Origin: Chondrilla cf. caribensis
Taxonomy: Eukaryota > Porifera > Demospongiae > Chondrillida > Chondrillidae
Length of the DNA: 64,000 nucleotides
Reading direction: 5' to 3'
Assembly (NCBI GenBank): GCA_964020155.1
Contig: OZ026557.1
Span: 5,223,733-5,287,732 of the forward strand
Shown here one piece after another: positions 47,337 through 60,614 of the stretch. The first letter of the stretch is position 1, and each line of letters opens with the position of its first letter. The notes under the pieces were generated by a model. The model did no database searches, had not been told where the DNA came from, and worked only from the letters and a program-made list of their open reading frames with translations. The position numbers and the translations under genes were made by a program.

Positions 47337-50300
47337 CGGTGTGTCCAGTGTTAGTTGTGTGCCCAGTGTGTTAGCAGTGTATCCAGTATGTTAGCGATGT
47401 GTCCAGTGTTAGTTGTGTGCCCAGTATGTTAGCGGTGTATCCAATATGTTAGTGGTGTATCCAGTATGTTAGTGGTGTATCCAGTGTTAGTTGTGTGTCC
47501 AGTGTTAGCAGTGTATCCAGTATGTTAGGGTGTGTCCAGTGTTAGTTGTTTGCCCAGTATGTTAGCAGTGTATCCAGTATGTTAGCGGTGTGTCCAGTAT
47601 GTTAGCAGTGTATCCAGTATGTTAGGGTGTGTCCAGTGTTAGTTGTGTGTCCAGTGTTAGTTGTGTGCCCAGTATGTTAGCGGTGTATCCAGTATGTTAG
47701 CGGTGTATCCAGTATGTTAGCAGTGTATCTAGTATGTTAGTGGCATGTCCAGTGTTAGCGGTGTATCCAGTATGTTAGCGGTGTGTCCAGTGTTAGTTGT
47801 GTGCCCAGTATGTTAGCGGTGTATCCAGTATGTTAGTGGTGTATCCAGTATGTTAGCGGTGTATCCAGTATGTTAGCGGTGTGTCCATTTCTAGTTGTGT
47901 GCCCAGTATGTTAGCGGTGTATCCAGTATGTTAGTGATGTATCCAGTATGTTAGTGGCATGTCCAGTGTTAGCGGTGTATCCAGTATGTTAGCGGTGTGT
48001 CCAGTGTTAGTTGTGTGCCCAGTATGTTAGCGGTTTGTCCAGTATGTTAGCGGTGTGTCCAGTGTTAGTTGTGTGCCCAGTATGTTAGCAGTGTATCCAG
48101 TATGTTAGCGGTGTGTCCAGTGTTAGTTGTGTGCCCAGTATGTTAGCAGTGTATCCAGTATGTTAGCGGTGTGTCCAGTGTTAGCAGTGTATCCAGTATG
48201 TTAGCGGTGTGTCCAGTGTTAGCGGTGTGTCCAGTATGTTAGGGTGTGTCCAGTGTTAGTTGTGTGTCCAGTGTTAGCGGTGTATCCAGTATGTTAGCGT
48301 ATGTCCAGTGTTAGTGGTGTATCCAGTATGTTAGCGGTGTGTCCAGTGTTAGTTGTGTGTCCAGTGTTAGCGGTGTATCCAGTATGTTAGCAGTGTGTCC
48401 AGTGTTAGCAATGTATCCAGTATGTTAGCAGTGTATCCAGTATGTTAGCGGTGTGTCCAGTGTTAGCGGTGTGTCCAGTATGTTAGCGGTGTGTCCAGTG
48501 TTAGTTGTGTGTCCAGTGTTAGCGGTGTGTCCAGTATGTTAGCGGTGTGTCCAGTATGTTAGCGATGTGTCCAGTGTTAGTTGTGTGCCCAGAATGTTAG
48601 CGGTGTATCCAGTATGTTAGCGGTGTATCCAGTATGTTAGCAGTGTATCTAGTATGTTAGTGGCATGTCCAGTGTTAGCGGTGTATCCAGTATGTTAGCG
48701 GTGTGTCCAGTGTTAGTTGTGTGCCCAGTATGTTAGCGGTGTATCCAGTATGTTAGTGGTGTATCCAGTATGTTAGTGGCATGTCCAGTGTTAGCGGTGT
48801 ATCCAGTATGTTAGCGGTGTGTCCAGTGTTAGTTGTGTGCCCAGTATGTTAGCGGTGTGTCCAGTATGTTAGTGGTGTGTCCAGTGTTAGCAGTGTATCC
48901 AGTATGTTAGCGGTGTGTCCAGTGTTAGTTGTTTGCCCAGTATGTTAGCAGTGTATCCAGTATGTTAGCGGTGTGTCCAGTGTTAGTTGTTTGCCCAGTA
49001 TGTTAGCGGTGTGTCCAGTATGTTAGCGGTGTGTCCAGTATGTTAGCAGTGTATCCAGTATGTTAGGGTGTGTCCAGTGTTAGTTGTGTATCCAGTATGT
49101 TAGCGGTGTGTCCAGTATGTTATCGGTGTATCCAGTATGTTAGCAGTGTATCCAGTATGTTAGCAGTGTATCCAGTATATTAGCGGCGTGTCCAGTGTTA
49201 GTTGTGTGTCCAGTGTTAGCGGTGTATCCAGTATGTTAGCGTATGTCCAGTGTTAGTGGTGTATCCAGTATGTTAGCGGTGTGTCCAGTGTTAGTTGTGT
49301 GTCCAGTGTTAGCGGTGTATCCAGTATGTTAGCAGTGTGTCCAGTGTTAGCAATGTATCCAGTATGTTAGCAGTGTATCCAGTATGTTAGCGGTGTGTCC
49401 AGTGTTAGCGGTGTGTCCAGTATGTTAGCGGTGTGTCCAGTGTTAGTTGTGTGTCCAGTGTTAGCGGTGTGTCCAGTATGTTAGCGGTGTGTCCAGTATG
49501 TTAGCGATGTGTCCAGTGTTAGTTGTGTGCCCAGTATGTTAGCGGTGTATCCAGTATGTTAGCGGTGTATCCAGTATGTTAGCAGTGTATCTAGTATGTT
49601 AGTGGCATGTCCAGTGTTAGCGGTGTATCCAGTATGTTAGCGGTGTGTCCAGTGTTAGTTGTGTGCCCAGTATGTTAGCGGTGTATCCAGTATGTTAGTG
49701 GTGTATCCAGTATGTTAGCGGTGTGTCCAGTATGTTAGCGGTGTGTCCAGTGTTAGCGGTGTGTCCAGTATGTTAGCGGTGTGTCCAGTGTTAGTTGTGT
49801 GACTAGTATGTTAGCAGTGTATCCAGTATGTTAGCGGTGTGTCCAGTGTTAGTAGTGTGCCCAGTATGTTAGCAGTGTATCCAGTATGTTAGCGGTGTGT
49901 CCAGTGTTAGTTGTGTGCCCAGTATGTTAGTGGCGTGTCAGCGGTGTATCCAGTATGTTAGCAGTGTGTCCAGTGTTAGCAGTGTATCCAGTATGTTAGC
50001 AGTGTATCCAGTATGTTAGCGGCGTGTCCAGTGTTAGTTGTGTGCCCAGTATGTTAGCAGTGTATCCAGTATGTTAGCAGTGTGTCCAGTGTTAGCAGTG
50101 TATCCAGTATGTTAGCAGTGTATCCAGTATGTTAGCGGCGTGTCCAGTGTTAGTTGTGTGCCCAGTATGTTAGCAGTGTATCCAGTATGTTAGCGGTGTG
50201 TCCAGTGTTAGCGGTGTGTCCAGTATGTTATCGGTGTATCCAGTATGTTAGCAGTGTATCCAGTATGTTAGCAGTGTATCCAGTATATTAGCGGCGTGTC

Positions 50301-52680
50301 CAGTGTTAGTTGTGTGTCCAGTGTTAGCGGTGTATCCAGTATGTTAGCGGTGTGTCCAGTGTTAGCGGTGTGTCCAGTATGTTAGCGGTGTGTCCAGTGT
50401 TAGTTGTGTGACTAGTATGTTAGCAGTGTATCCAGTATGTTAGCGGTGTGTCCAGTGTTAGTAGTGTGCCCAGTATGTTAGCAGTGTATCCAGTATGTTA
50501 GCGGTGTGTCCAGTGTTAGTTGTGTGCCCAGTATGTTAGCAGTGTATCCAGTATGTTAGCAGTGTATCCAGTATGTTAGCAGTGTATCCAGTATATTAGC
50601 GGCGTGTCCAGTGTTAGTTGTGTGTCCAGTGTTAGCGGTGTATCCAGTATGTTAGCGTATGTCCAGTGTTAGTGGTGTATCCAGTATGTTAGCGGTGTGT
50701 CCAGTGTTAGTTGTGTGTCCAGTGTTAGCGGTGTATCCAGTATGTTAGCAGTGTGTCCAGTGTTAGCAATGTATCCAGTATGTTAGCAGTGTATCCAGTA
50801 TGTTAGCGGTGTGTCCAGTGTTAGCGGTGTGTCCAGTATGTTAGCGGTGTGTCCAGTGTTAGTTGTGTGTCCAGTGTTAGCGGTGTGTCCAGTATGTTAG
50901 CGGTGTGTCCAGTATGTTAGCGATGTGTCCAGTGTTAGTTGTGTGCCCAGTATGTTAGCGGTGTATCCAGTATGTTAGCGGTGTATCCAGTATGTTAGCA
51001 GTGTATCTAGTATGTTAGTGGCATGTCCAGTGTTAGCGGTGTATCCAGTATGTTAGCGGTGTGTCCAGTGTTAGTTGTGTGCCCAGTATGTTAGCGGTGT
51101 ATCCAGTATGTTAGTGGTGTATCCAGTATGTTAGCGGTGTGTCCAGTATGTTAGCGGTGTGTCCAGTGTTAGCGGTGTGTCCAGTATGTTAGCGGTGTGT
51201 CCAGTGTTAGTTGTGTGACTAGTATGTTAGCAGTGTATCCAGTATGTTAGCGGTGTGTCCAGTGTTAGTAGTGTGCCCAGTATGTTAGCAGTGTATCCAG
51301 TATGTTAGCGGTGTGTCCAGTGTTAGTTGTGTGCCCAGTATGTTAGTGGCGTGTCAGCGGTGTATCCAGTATGTTAGCAGTGTGTCCAGTGTTAGCAGTG
51401 TATCCAGTATGTTAGCAGTGTATCCAGTATGTTAGCGGCGTGTCCAGTGTTAGTTGTGTGCCCAGTATGTTAGCAGTGTATCCAGTATGTTAGCAGTGTG
51501 TCCAGTGTTAGCAGTGTATCCAGTATGTTAGCAGTGTATCCAGTATGTTAGCGGCGTGTCCAGTGTTAGTTGTGTGCCCAGTATGTTAGCAGTGTATCCA
51601 GTATGTTAGCGGTGTGTCCAGTGTTAGCGGTGTGTCCAGTATGTTATCGGTGTATCCAGTATGTTAGCAGTGTATCCAGTATGTTAGCAGTGTATCCAGT
51701 ATATTAGCGGCGTGTCCAGTGTTAGTTGTGTGTCCAGTGTTAGCGGTGTATCCAGTATGTTAGCGGTGTGTCCAGTGTTAGCGGTGTGTCCAGTATGTTA
51801 GCGGTGTGTCCAGTGTTAGTTGTGTGACTAGTATGTTAGCAGTGTATCCAGTATGTTAGCGGTGTGTCCAGTGTTAGTAGTGTGCCCAGTATGTTAGCAG
51901 TGTATCCAGTATGTTAGCGGTGTGTCCAGTGTTAGTTGTGTGCCCAGTATGTTAGCAGTGTATCCAGTATGTTAGCGGTGTGTCCAGTGTTAGTTGTGTG
52001 CCCAGTATGTTAGTGGCGTGTCAGCGGTGTATCCAGTATGTTAGCAGTGTGTCCAGTGTTAGCAGTGTATCCAGTATGTTAGCAGTGTATCCAGTATGTT
52101 AGCGGCGTGTCCAGTGTTAGTTGTGTGCCCAGTATGTTAGCAGTGTATCCAGTATGTTAGCAGTGTGTCCAGTGTTAGCAGTGTATCCAGTATGTTAGCA
52201 GTGTATCCAGTATGTTAGCGGCGTGTCCAGTGTTAGTTGTGTGCCCAGTATGTTAGCAGTGTATCCAGTATGTTAGCGGTGTGTCCAGTGTTAGTTGTGT
52301 GCCCAGTATGTTAGCAGTGTATCCAGTATGTTAGGGTGTGTCCAGTGTTAGTTGTGTGACTAGTATGTTAGCAGTGTATCCAGTATGTTAGCGGTGTGTC
52401 CAGTGTTAGTTGTGTGCCCAGTATGTTAGTGGCGTGTCAGCGGTGTATCCAGTATGTTAGCAGTGTGTCCAGTGTTAGCAGTGTATCCAGTATGTTAGCA
52501 GTGTATCCAGTATGTTAGCGGTGTGTCCAGTGTTAGCGGTGTGTCCAGTATGTTAGCGGTGTGTCCAGTATGTTAGCGGTGTGTCCAGTGTTAGTTGTGT
52601 GTCCAGTGTTAGCGGTGTATCCAGTATGTTAGCGGTGTGTCCAGTGTTAGTTGTGTGTCCAGTGTTAGCAGTGTATCCAG
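47337..52680. repeat. Minisatellite B, block 2
   Basis: 5.3 kb of ~20-bp units with longer-range repeats. A stretch of about 1.3 kb recurs (around 49,130–50,390 and 50,560–51,760). No non-repeat sequence is seen inside. Confidence 0.95.
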
Positions 52681-52838
52681 TATGTATGTACTGTGTCTAC
52701 CGTATGTACTGTGTGTACTGTGTACCATATGTACTGTGTCTACTGTGTGTACTGTGTACCGTATGTACTGTGTCTACCATATGTACTGTGTGTACTGTAT
52801 GTACTGTGTGTACTGTATGTACTGCATGTACAGTATGT

Positions 52839-52870
<32 letters not shown>

Positions 52871-52993
52871 TACTGCATGTACTGTGTGTACTGTGTAGCT
52901 CATTTTGACACTGGTGTGTCTTGGCATGCTAGACATGTACGTACGTACGTACGTACGTACGTACGTATGTAGTTCTTCAAGGTTTTTTGTGCG
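52681..52993. repeat. Minisatellite A fragment embedded in B, with poly-T (copy 2)
   Basis: A copy of 47,041–47,336 at an offset of 5,639 bp. It differs mainly in a longer (ACGT)n tract (about 52,938–52,968). It marks a segmental tandem duplication of more than 5 kb within minisatellite B. Confidence 0.85.
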
Positions 52994-55900
52994 GTGTGTC
53001 CAGTGTTAGTTGTGTGCCCAGTGTGTTAGCAGTGTATCCAGTATGTTAGCGATGTGTCCAGTGTTAGTTGTGTGCCCAGTATGTTAGCGGTGTATCCAAT
53101 ATGTTAGTGGTGTATCCAGTATGTTAGTGGTGTATCCAGTGTTAGTTGTGTGTCCAGTGTTAGCAGTGTATCCAGTATGTTAGGGTGTGTCCAGTGTTAG
53201 TTGTTTGCCCAGTATGTTAGCAGTGTATCCAGTATGTTAGCGGTGTGTCCAGTATGTTAGCAGTGTATCCAGTATGTTAGGGTGTGTCCAGTGTTAGTTG
53301 TGTGTCCAGTATGTTAGCGGTGTGTCCAGTATGTTAGCGGTGTGTCCAGTATGTTAGCAGTGTATCCAGTATGTTAGTGGTGTATCCAGTATGTTAGCGG
53401 TGTGTCCAGTATGTTATCGGTGTATCCAGTATGTTAGCAGTGTATCCAGTATGTTAGCAGTGTATCCAGTATATTAGCGGCGTGTCCAGTGTTAGTTGTG
53501 TGTCCAGTGTTAGCGGTGTATCCAGTATGTTAGCGTATGTCCAGTGTTAGTGGTGTATCCAGTATGTTAGCGGTGTGTCCAGTGTTAGCGGTGTATCCAG
53601 TATGTTAGCAGTGTGTCCAGTGTTAGCAATGTATCCAGTATGTTAGCAGTGTATCCAGTATGTTAGCGGTGTGTCCAGTGTTAGCGGTGTGTCCAGTATG
53701 TTAGCGGTGTGTCCAGTGTTAGTTGTGTGTCCAGTGTTAGCGGTGTGTCCAGTATGTTAGCGGTGTGTCCAGTATGTTAGCGATGTGTCCAGTGTTAGTT
53801 GTGTGCCCAGTATGTTAGCGGTGTATCCAGTATGTTAGCGGTGTATCCAGTATGTTAGCAGTGTATCTAGTATGTTAGTGGCATGTCCAGTGTTAGCGGT
53901 GTATCCAGTATGTTAGCGGTGTGTCCAGTGTTAGTTGTGTGCCCAGTATGTTAGCGGTGTATCCAGTATGTTAGTGGTGTATCCAGTATGTTAGCGGTGT
54001 ATCCAGTATGTTAGCGGTGTGTCCATTTCTAGTTGTGTGCCCAGTATGTTAGCGGTGTATCCAGTATGTTAGTGATGTATCCAGTATGTTAGTGGCATGT
54101 CCAGTGTTAGCGGTGTATCCAGTATGTTAGCGGTGTGTCCAGTGTTAGTTGTGTGCCCAGTATGTTAGCGGTTTGTCCAGTATGTTAGCGGTGTGTCCAA
54201 TGTTAGTTGTGTGCCCAGTATGTTAGCAGTGTATCCAGTATGTTAGCGGTGTGTCCAGTGTTAGTTGTGTGCCCAGTATGTTAGCAGTGTATCCAGTATG
54301 TTAGCGGTGTGTCCAGTGTTAGCAGTGTATCCAGTATGTTAGCGGTGTGTCCAGTGTTAGCGGTGTGTCCAGTATGTTAGGGTGTGTCCAGTGTTAGTTG
54401 TGTGTCCAGTGTTAGCGGTGTATCCAGTATGTTAGCGTATGTCCAGTGTTAGTGGTGTATCCAGTATGTTAGCGGTGTGTCCAGTGTTAGTTGTGTGTCC
54501 AGTGTTAGCGGTGTATCCAGTATGTTAGCAGTGTGTCCAGTGTTAGCAATGTATCCAGTATGTTAGCAGTGTATCCAGTATGTTAGCGGTGTGTCCAGTG
54601 TTAGCGGTGTGTCCAGTATGTTAGCGGTGTGTCCAGTGTTAGTTGTGTGTCCAGTGTTAGCGGTGTGTCCAGTATGTTAGCGGTGTGTCCAGTGTTAGTT
54701 GTGTGCCCAGTATGTTAGCGGTGTATCCAATATGTTAGTGGTGTATCCAGTATGTTAGTGGTGTATCCAGCATGTTAGTGGTGTATCCAGCATGTTAGTG
54801 GCATGTCCAGTGTTAGCGGTGTATCCAGTATGTTAGCGGTGTGTCCAGTGTTAGTTGTGTGCCCAGTATGTTAGCGGTGTATCCAGTATGTTAGTGGTGT
54901 ATCCAGTATGTTAGTGGCATGTCCAGTGTTAGCGGTGTATCCAGTATGTTAGTTGTGTGTCCAGTATGTTAGCAGTGTATCCAGTATATTAGCGGCGTGT
55001 CCAGTGTTAGTTGTGTGTCCAGTGTTAGCGGTGTATCCAGTATGTTAGCGTATGTCCAGTGTTAGTGGTGTATCCAGTATGTTAGCGGTGTGTCCAGTGT
55101 TAGTTGTGTGTCCAGTGTTAGCGGTGTATCCAGTATGTTAGCAGTGTGTCCAGTGTTAGCAATGTATCCAGTATGTTAGCAGTGTATCCAGTATGTTAGC
55201 GGTGTGTCCAGTGTTAGCGGTGTGTCCAGTATGTTAGCGGTGTGTCCAGTGTTAGTTGTGTGTCCAGTGTTAGCGGTGTGTCCAGTATGTTAGCGGTGTG
55301 TCCAGTATGTTAGCGATGTGTCCAGTGTTAGTTGTGTGCCCAGTATGTTAGCGGTGTATCCAGTATGTTAGCGGTGTATCCAGTATGTTAGCAGTGTATC
55401 TAGTATGTTAGTGGCATGTCCAGTGTTAGCGGTGTATCCAGTATGTTAGCGGTGTGTCCAGTGTTAGTTGTGTGCCCAGTATGTTAGCGGTGTATCCAGT
55501 ATGTTAGTGGTGTATCCAGTATGTTAGCGGTGTGTCCAGTATGTTAGCGGTGTGTCCAGTGTTAGCGGTGTGTCCAGTATGTTAGGGTGTGTCCAGTGTT
55601 AGTTGTGTGTCCAGTGTTAGCGGTGTGTCCAGTATGTTAGCGGTGTGTCCAGCATGTTAGCGGTGTGTCCAGTGTTAGTTGTGTGCCCAGTATGTTAGCA
55701 GTGTATCCAGTATGTTAGCGGTGTGTCCAGTGTTAGCAGTGTATCCAGTATGTTAGTGGTGTATCCAGTATGTTAGCGGTGTGTCCAGTGTTAGCGGTGT
55801 GTCCAGTATGTTAGGGTGTGTCCAGTGTTAGTTGTGTGTCCAGTGTTAGCGGTGTGTCCAGTATGTTAGCGGTGTGTCCAGTGTTAGCGGTGTATCCAGT

Positions 55901-56470
55901 ATGTTAGCGGTGTGTCCAGTGTTAGCGGTGTGTCCAGTATGTTAGCGGTATGTCCAGTGTTAGTTGTGTGTCCAGTGTTAGCGGTGTGTCCAGTATGTTA
56001 GCAGTGTATCTAGTATGTTAGCTGTGTATCCAGTATGTTAGCAGTGTATCCAGTATGTTAGCGGTGTGTCCAGTATGTTAGCGGTGTGTCCAGTGTTAGT
56101 TGTGTGTCCAGTGTTAGCAGTGTATCTAGTATGTTAGCGGTGTATCCAGTATGTTAGCAGTGTATCCAGTATGTTAGCGGTGTATCCAGTATGTTAGCGG
56201 TGTATCCAGTATGTTAGCGGTGTGTCCAGTATGTTAGCGGTGTGTCCAGTATGTTAGCGGTGTGTCCAGTGTTAGTTGTGTGTCCAGTGTTAGCAGTGTA
56301 TCTAGTATGTTAGCGGTGTATCCAGTATGTTAGCAGTGTATCCAGTATGTTAGCGGTGTATCCAGTATGTTAGCAGTGTATCCAGTATGTTAGCGGTGTA
56401 TCCAGTATGTTAGCAGTGTATCCAGTATGTTAGCGGTGTGTCCAGTATGTTAGCGGTGTGTCCAGTATGT
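52994..56470. repeat. Minisatellite B, block 3
   Basis: A further 3.5 kb of ~20-bp units ending at 'atgttagggttagggtcatt'. The last 600 bp are more regular ('agtatgttagc' units only). Confidence 0.95.
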
Positions 56471-57089
56471 TAGGGTTAGGGTCATTGTCAGTGTTGTTGT
56501 CTTCTCAGCCACTCTTGAAAGGAAGGAATATATCCAGTGTCTCCAGTGGAATATTGTCCTCCTTTAGCAGTAGTGAATTCTATGAACTAGTCTTGTTGTC
56601 TGTTCTTTGTTGATCTGTGGTGTGTTCTGTTGTGGGTCCTATTTATGTGTTCCTGTGGATCACATGCACCAATCAGAACACACCACAGTTTCAATATCCA
56701 CCAATCAATGACGTCACACATTGTACAAGGAGGATTCTGTTCACCAATCCCAACCCAGTACTCATACTGTATGTACTGTACGTATGTATTGTGAGCATGC
56801 ATGTAGCTGTAGTGGTGTGTGACTCAGTACTACACTGAGTGCAATGAGGAGCAGACAATTAGCAGTCCATCTGTTGGTGTTCTCTTTTGAGGTGCTTCAT
56901 CCCAAATGTGTTGGAAACCATGAGTGGTGAACCCGTTTACATGTACACAAGTTAATGCTTCACATGTTTGCTGACTCAGAGATACACTTGTACAAACATC
57001 AGATGTTTTGACTGTGTTTTTGTAACTAAAATTATGCAGTAGGACATTCTCTACTAATGTGTGACAACTAATGTGGTTAGGGGTAGCAA
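56471..57089. other. Unique segment between minisatellite B and 92-bp repeats
   Basis: About 620 bp without tandem repeats. After the acceptor-like 'gttgtcttctcag' (ending about 56,508) an open stretch reads ATLERKEYIQCLQWNIVLL then TAG. This could be a terminal exon, but nothing supports it beyond the pyrimidine tract. No other feature is recognised. Confidence 0.35.
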
Positions 57090-57610
57090 CTTGCAACTGT
57101 CAAGGGGGTATGTATTATGTGTTTGTGTAAAAAAAAGTCAGTCTCCTGAATGAAGGTGCGTAGCAACTTGCAACCGTGGTGGGTCGTTCGTCAAGGGGGT
57201 ATGTATTATGTGTTTGTGTAAAAAAAAGTCAGTCTCCCGAATGAAGGTGCGTGGCAACTTGCCACCCACCGTGGAGGGTCGTTCGTCAAGGGGGTATGTA
57301 TTATGTGTTTGTGTAAAAAAAAGTCAGTCTCCTGAATGAAGGTGCGTAGCAACTTGCAACCGTGGTGGGTCGTTCGTCAAGGGGGTATGTATTATGTGTT
57401 TGTGTAAAAAAAAGTCAGTCTCCCGAATGAAGGTGCGTGGCAACTTGCCACCCACCGTGGAGGGTCGTTCGTCAAGGGGGTATGTATTATGTGTTTGTGT
57501 AAAAAAAAGTCAGTCTCCTGAATGAAGGTGCGTAGCAACTTGCAACCGTGGTGGGTCGTTCGTCAAGGGGGTATGTATTATGTGTTTGTGTAAAAAAAGT
57601 CAGTCTCCTC
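57090..57610. repeat. 92-bp repeat, about 6 copies in alternating variants
   Basis: 'gtatgtattatgtg' recurs at about 57,108, 57,199, 57,293, 57,386, 57,480 and 57,571. Units alternate between 'cgtagcaacttgcaaccgtgg' and 'cgtggcaacttgccacccaccg' types, making a ~185-bp dimer repeat. The same unit is present about 1.5 times at 39,467–39,610. Confidence 0.9.
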
Positions 57611-58571
57611 TCCCTCTTCCTCCTAGTGTGTTACATGCACTCTTTCTGTTGCCTTTCTCTTTGTAGGTGTGTTGCTGGACTTCTTTCATCCCACCACTGT
57701 TCAACATTTGGACTTACTGTTATAAGCTTTTTTTCTTTTTTGCTAACAGACTGAGTATGTGTGCACGTATGTACATGTATGTGTCGTTTTTCATTTCATT
57801 ATTGTTGTATATTATCCTATTTATATGAGATAATACATAATAATGAACAAGAAATAATAATACAACTTGGCATATATACATAAATAAGACATACAACTAT
57901 TGTAATTAATTATGAGAATAATGGTAAAGTAGATAAATGAATAAATAAAAATTAGATAAAAGTAAAGTATGTCATTGGGTGATGATCAATTGCATGGGTT
58001 GTCATTGAAATAATTATTCTAGATCTTCATGGCTATTGGCATCTAATAATAATATACTATTACATTGTGATCTGGACATGCACATGTATAATATGTAGTA
58101 TAATACGTATAATATAATTTTATTATAATATTGAGATGCATGCATGATGCTATATTATACCCTAGCCCTATACTTATAATTATTATATAAACTCCACTAA
58201 CATAATAATAATAATATGCTATGTTATATGTAATAATATTATTATTGCCATAAAGCATACAAGTATACTATACTATTATGCTATATACACTAGATACTAT
58301 TATACATACTATCATAACAATAAACTGTATCAATGGACTATGTATCTCTATCTTGTCTCCTACATTCGCAACCTAAGAAATTCAGTATCATATCCACACT
58401 GCATGGAAGATAGCAAACAGAAAGGTACAAAGGTATAAACACTTGCACACGTCAGATACGTATATATATATATAGATAGATAGATAGATAGATAGATACC
58501 TAAATAACTGTACATGAACAAACAGCTGATCACCTTGCACGCGTGCTTGGACTGTCACGCTAAATTTGGAC

Positions 58572-58785
58572 CACCTAACCCCACTTCTAACCCCAAGCCT
58601 ATCCTACCCTAACCCCAATTCTAACTGCAAGCCTACCCTAACCTAACCTAACCCTAACCGCAAGCCTACCCTAACCTAACCTAACCCTAACCGAAAGCCT
58701 ACCCTAACCCTAACCCATGCCTACCCTACCCTAACCTAACCTAACCCCAACCCTACCCAAACCCTAACCCTAACCTTAACCCGGT
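58572..58785. repeat. Degenerate CCCTAA repeats in segment D, copy 2
   Basis: The same tract as 40,572–40,785, unchanged by eye. Such low divergence over a fast-evolving repeat supports a recent duplication of the whole segment. Confidence 0.85.
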
Positions 58786-58937
58786 GGGTCCAACTTTTCC
58801 CAAAATGTGGACCGGGGGGACGCATTTTGGGGACAGGACCTTATCCAACAGCAGACAGAGAAAATACATGGAAGTATTGTACATAAAGTCCTAATTGACC
58901 AAGAGATACGTCACGAGATGCATCCAATTGTACTTAC

Positions 58938-58971
58938 TGATTGGCCCTTTGTCCTTTCTCGTGGACGCCAT
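58938..58971 (-). pseudogene. Inverted copy of MASTRKDKGPI first exon (copy B)
   Basis: Same as 40,938–40,971: minus-strand start codon, eleven conserved codons and a GTAAGT donor. The continuation is disrupted by CCCTAA repeats. Confidence 0.55.
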
Positions 58972-59708
58972 TTTAGACTGCACCATGTGATTGAAAATGG
59001 CCGCATTACAATATATACACACGTATATATGTGTGTATGCATAAATACTTGTATATAGGCAGTATGTACTCGCTATACCAACGAATACTTCAAGGGCCTT
59101 GAAGGTACTATGAATAATATTACTGTACCACGTGATTGAAAATGGCCGCGTTACAATATATGCACGTATGTGTGTGTATGCCTATATGCATGTATATAGG
59201 CAGTATGTACTCGCTATGCCAAGGTACTATGAATAACATATCGACGAGCTACATATCTTCTTTTATATTATAAGTTCTACGCAGCACAACTTCACTGGGA
59301 AGGTAATAATGTTGAAATGAGTTACAAAATGGATAAAAGATGAAATAAAATAATTTCAAGAGTTATAGTCAATTAGTAGTGCCAAAAATGGACCTGCAGA
59401 GAGAGAGAAAAGGAAAGTAAATTAATTTCACAAGTATTGCTGAATTGTAATAGCTCTAAAGAGAAACTGTGAACTCTCTCACTCGATGGATCCCCACCAG
59501 AGCTGGTACAGTGGAGACCAGCAACCGCATACACAGTTTAAATTTCGCGCCAAATGAATTAATACAGTGAGATGCCCTTCAAGGCCCTTGAAGATCGACG
59601 CCCCCGCCCATACATGGGTATAGGAGCAAGGTGGACATTTGGAGGTAAATAGCAACTAGCCCGGACAAGTTGGAGGGCCCATGCTAGAGTTTCACAGTCT
59701 AATAACCG

Positions 59709-60614
59709 TGAAAAAAACTGTTCTTGTTTCACAGCATGCATTCGATGGTCCAATGTGGAATACCAGAAATCACATACATGGAGATAGACCGAAGGCGGCC
59801 ATCTTACTCGGGCGGGAGCAACTTTGCTGAGTCCTCACAGCCGAATCGAGATGCCTAGAATTCCTTTAAGCACACTTCGTCCATTGCCCCATTACTCCCT
59901 ACGTGCTGACCGGTTCAGGAGTTCACTGTGTACTCTTCCACGAGGTAGGAAGGCCTAGAAGTCGTCCAAAATTACAACAAGCAACCCCTGTCCGGAGCAA
60001 ATATCGCTCGTGCACGGGAGGTCTCATTCTGTAGCTACAGTATGAGCTGCGAGGAAAGCTCCTCCTACGAGTAAGGCGACCTAATGTCCCTAGCTAGCAC
60101 CCTAAACCCGGATTGCGGTAACACAGAAACACACAAAACCACCTACCGCTTCCTTGAAAGCTGATGAAAGCATCCCGTGATGTTAAAATGGTCCAAAAAC
60201 GAAGGAAAGGGATGACACTGCACTCAAGACTGACCTCCTCCAGTGTACACTAAGGGGGAGGCCATTTTTGTCAATTTCGAAAGAGCTGTTGCCGTGGCTG
60301 CGGAAATGCGACAAAAATGGCGTCTTCCAGTGTGTTATTAGTGTAACATCGGCTGCTTCTACTCTCTAATTCCCTACCGACGATGGAGACTTATTTTTCA
60401 AAGGATTTAAAGGGTCTATTCAGGTAAGTAAATGTGTATGTATGTTTGTGTGCACGCGTGTATTCCCTTCCTCTGAGAATGAGCCATGTACATGTCCCTT
60501 TAAACTTATTTAACTTGACAAACGGATAAATGAAGTAGACCACCAGCTTAAATTTCAAATGGGCACAAAATTAGAGTACAAGAATTAGGCAACAATGCAA
60601 CGAAAGGTTGAAAG
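59709..60614. other. Unique 0.9 kb downstream of the recombinase gene
   Basis: Non-repeated sequence present only in unit 3. It includes an inverted repeat GCCATTTTTGTC (60,261–60,272) / GACAAAAATGGC (60,310–60,321) and a possible plus-strand first exon at 60,383–60,423. The 60,480–60,614 part is the likely 3' untranslated region of the minus-strand recombinase. No standard AATAAA was found within 100 bp of its stop codon. Confidence 0.5.
60383..60423 (+). CDS. Possible first exon of an unknown plus-strand gene
   Basis: A 41-bp segment starts ATGGAGACTTATTTTTC and predicts METYFSKDLKGLF before a strong donor CAG|GTAAGT. It lies just after a GC-richer, promoter-like stretch. No matching downstream exon (entry with one base) was identified, and the recombinase lies on the opposite strand immediately to the right. 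It could be chance. Confidence 0.25.

Larger units (their letters stand above)
57611..59708. repeat. AT-rich segment D (copy 2)
   Basis: The counterpart of 39,611–41,708, nearly identical. Differences include a (GATA)n expansion at about 58,465–58,497 and small indels around 57,980. It contains CCCTAA repeats at 58,572–58,785 and the inverted first-exon copy at 58,938–58,971. Its right edge continues into sequence absent from unit 2. Confidence 0.85.
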
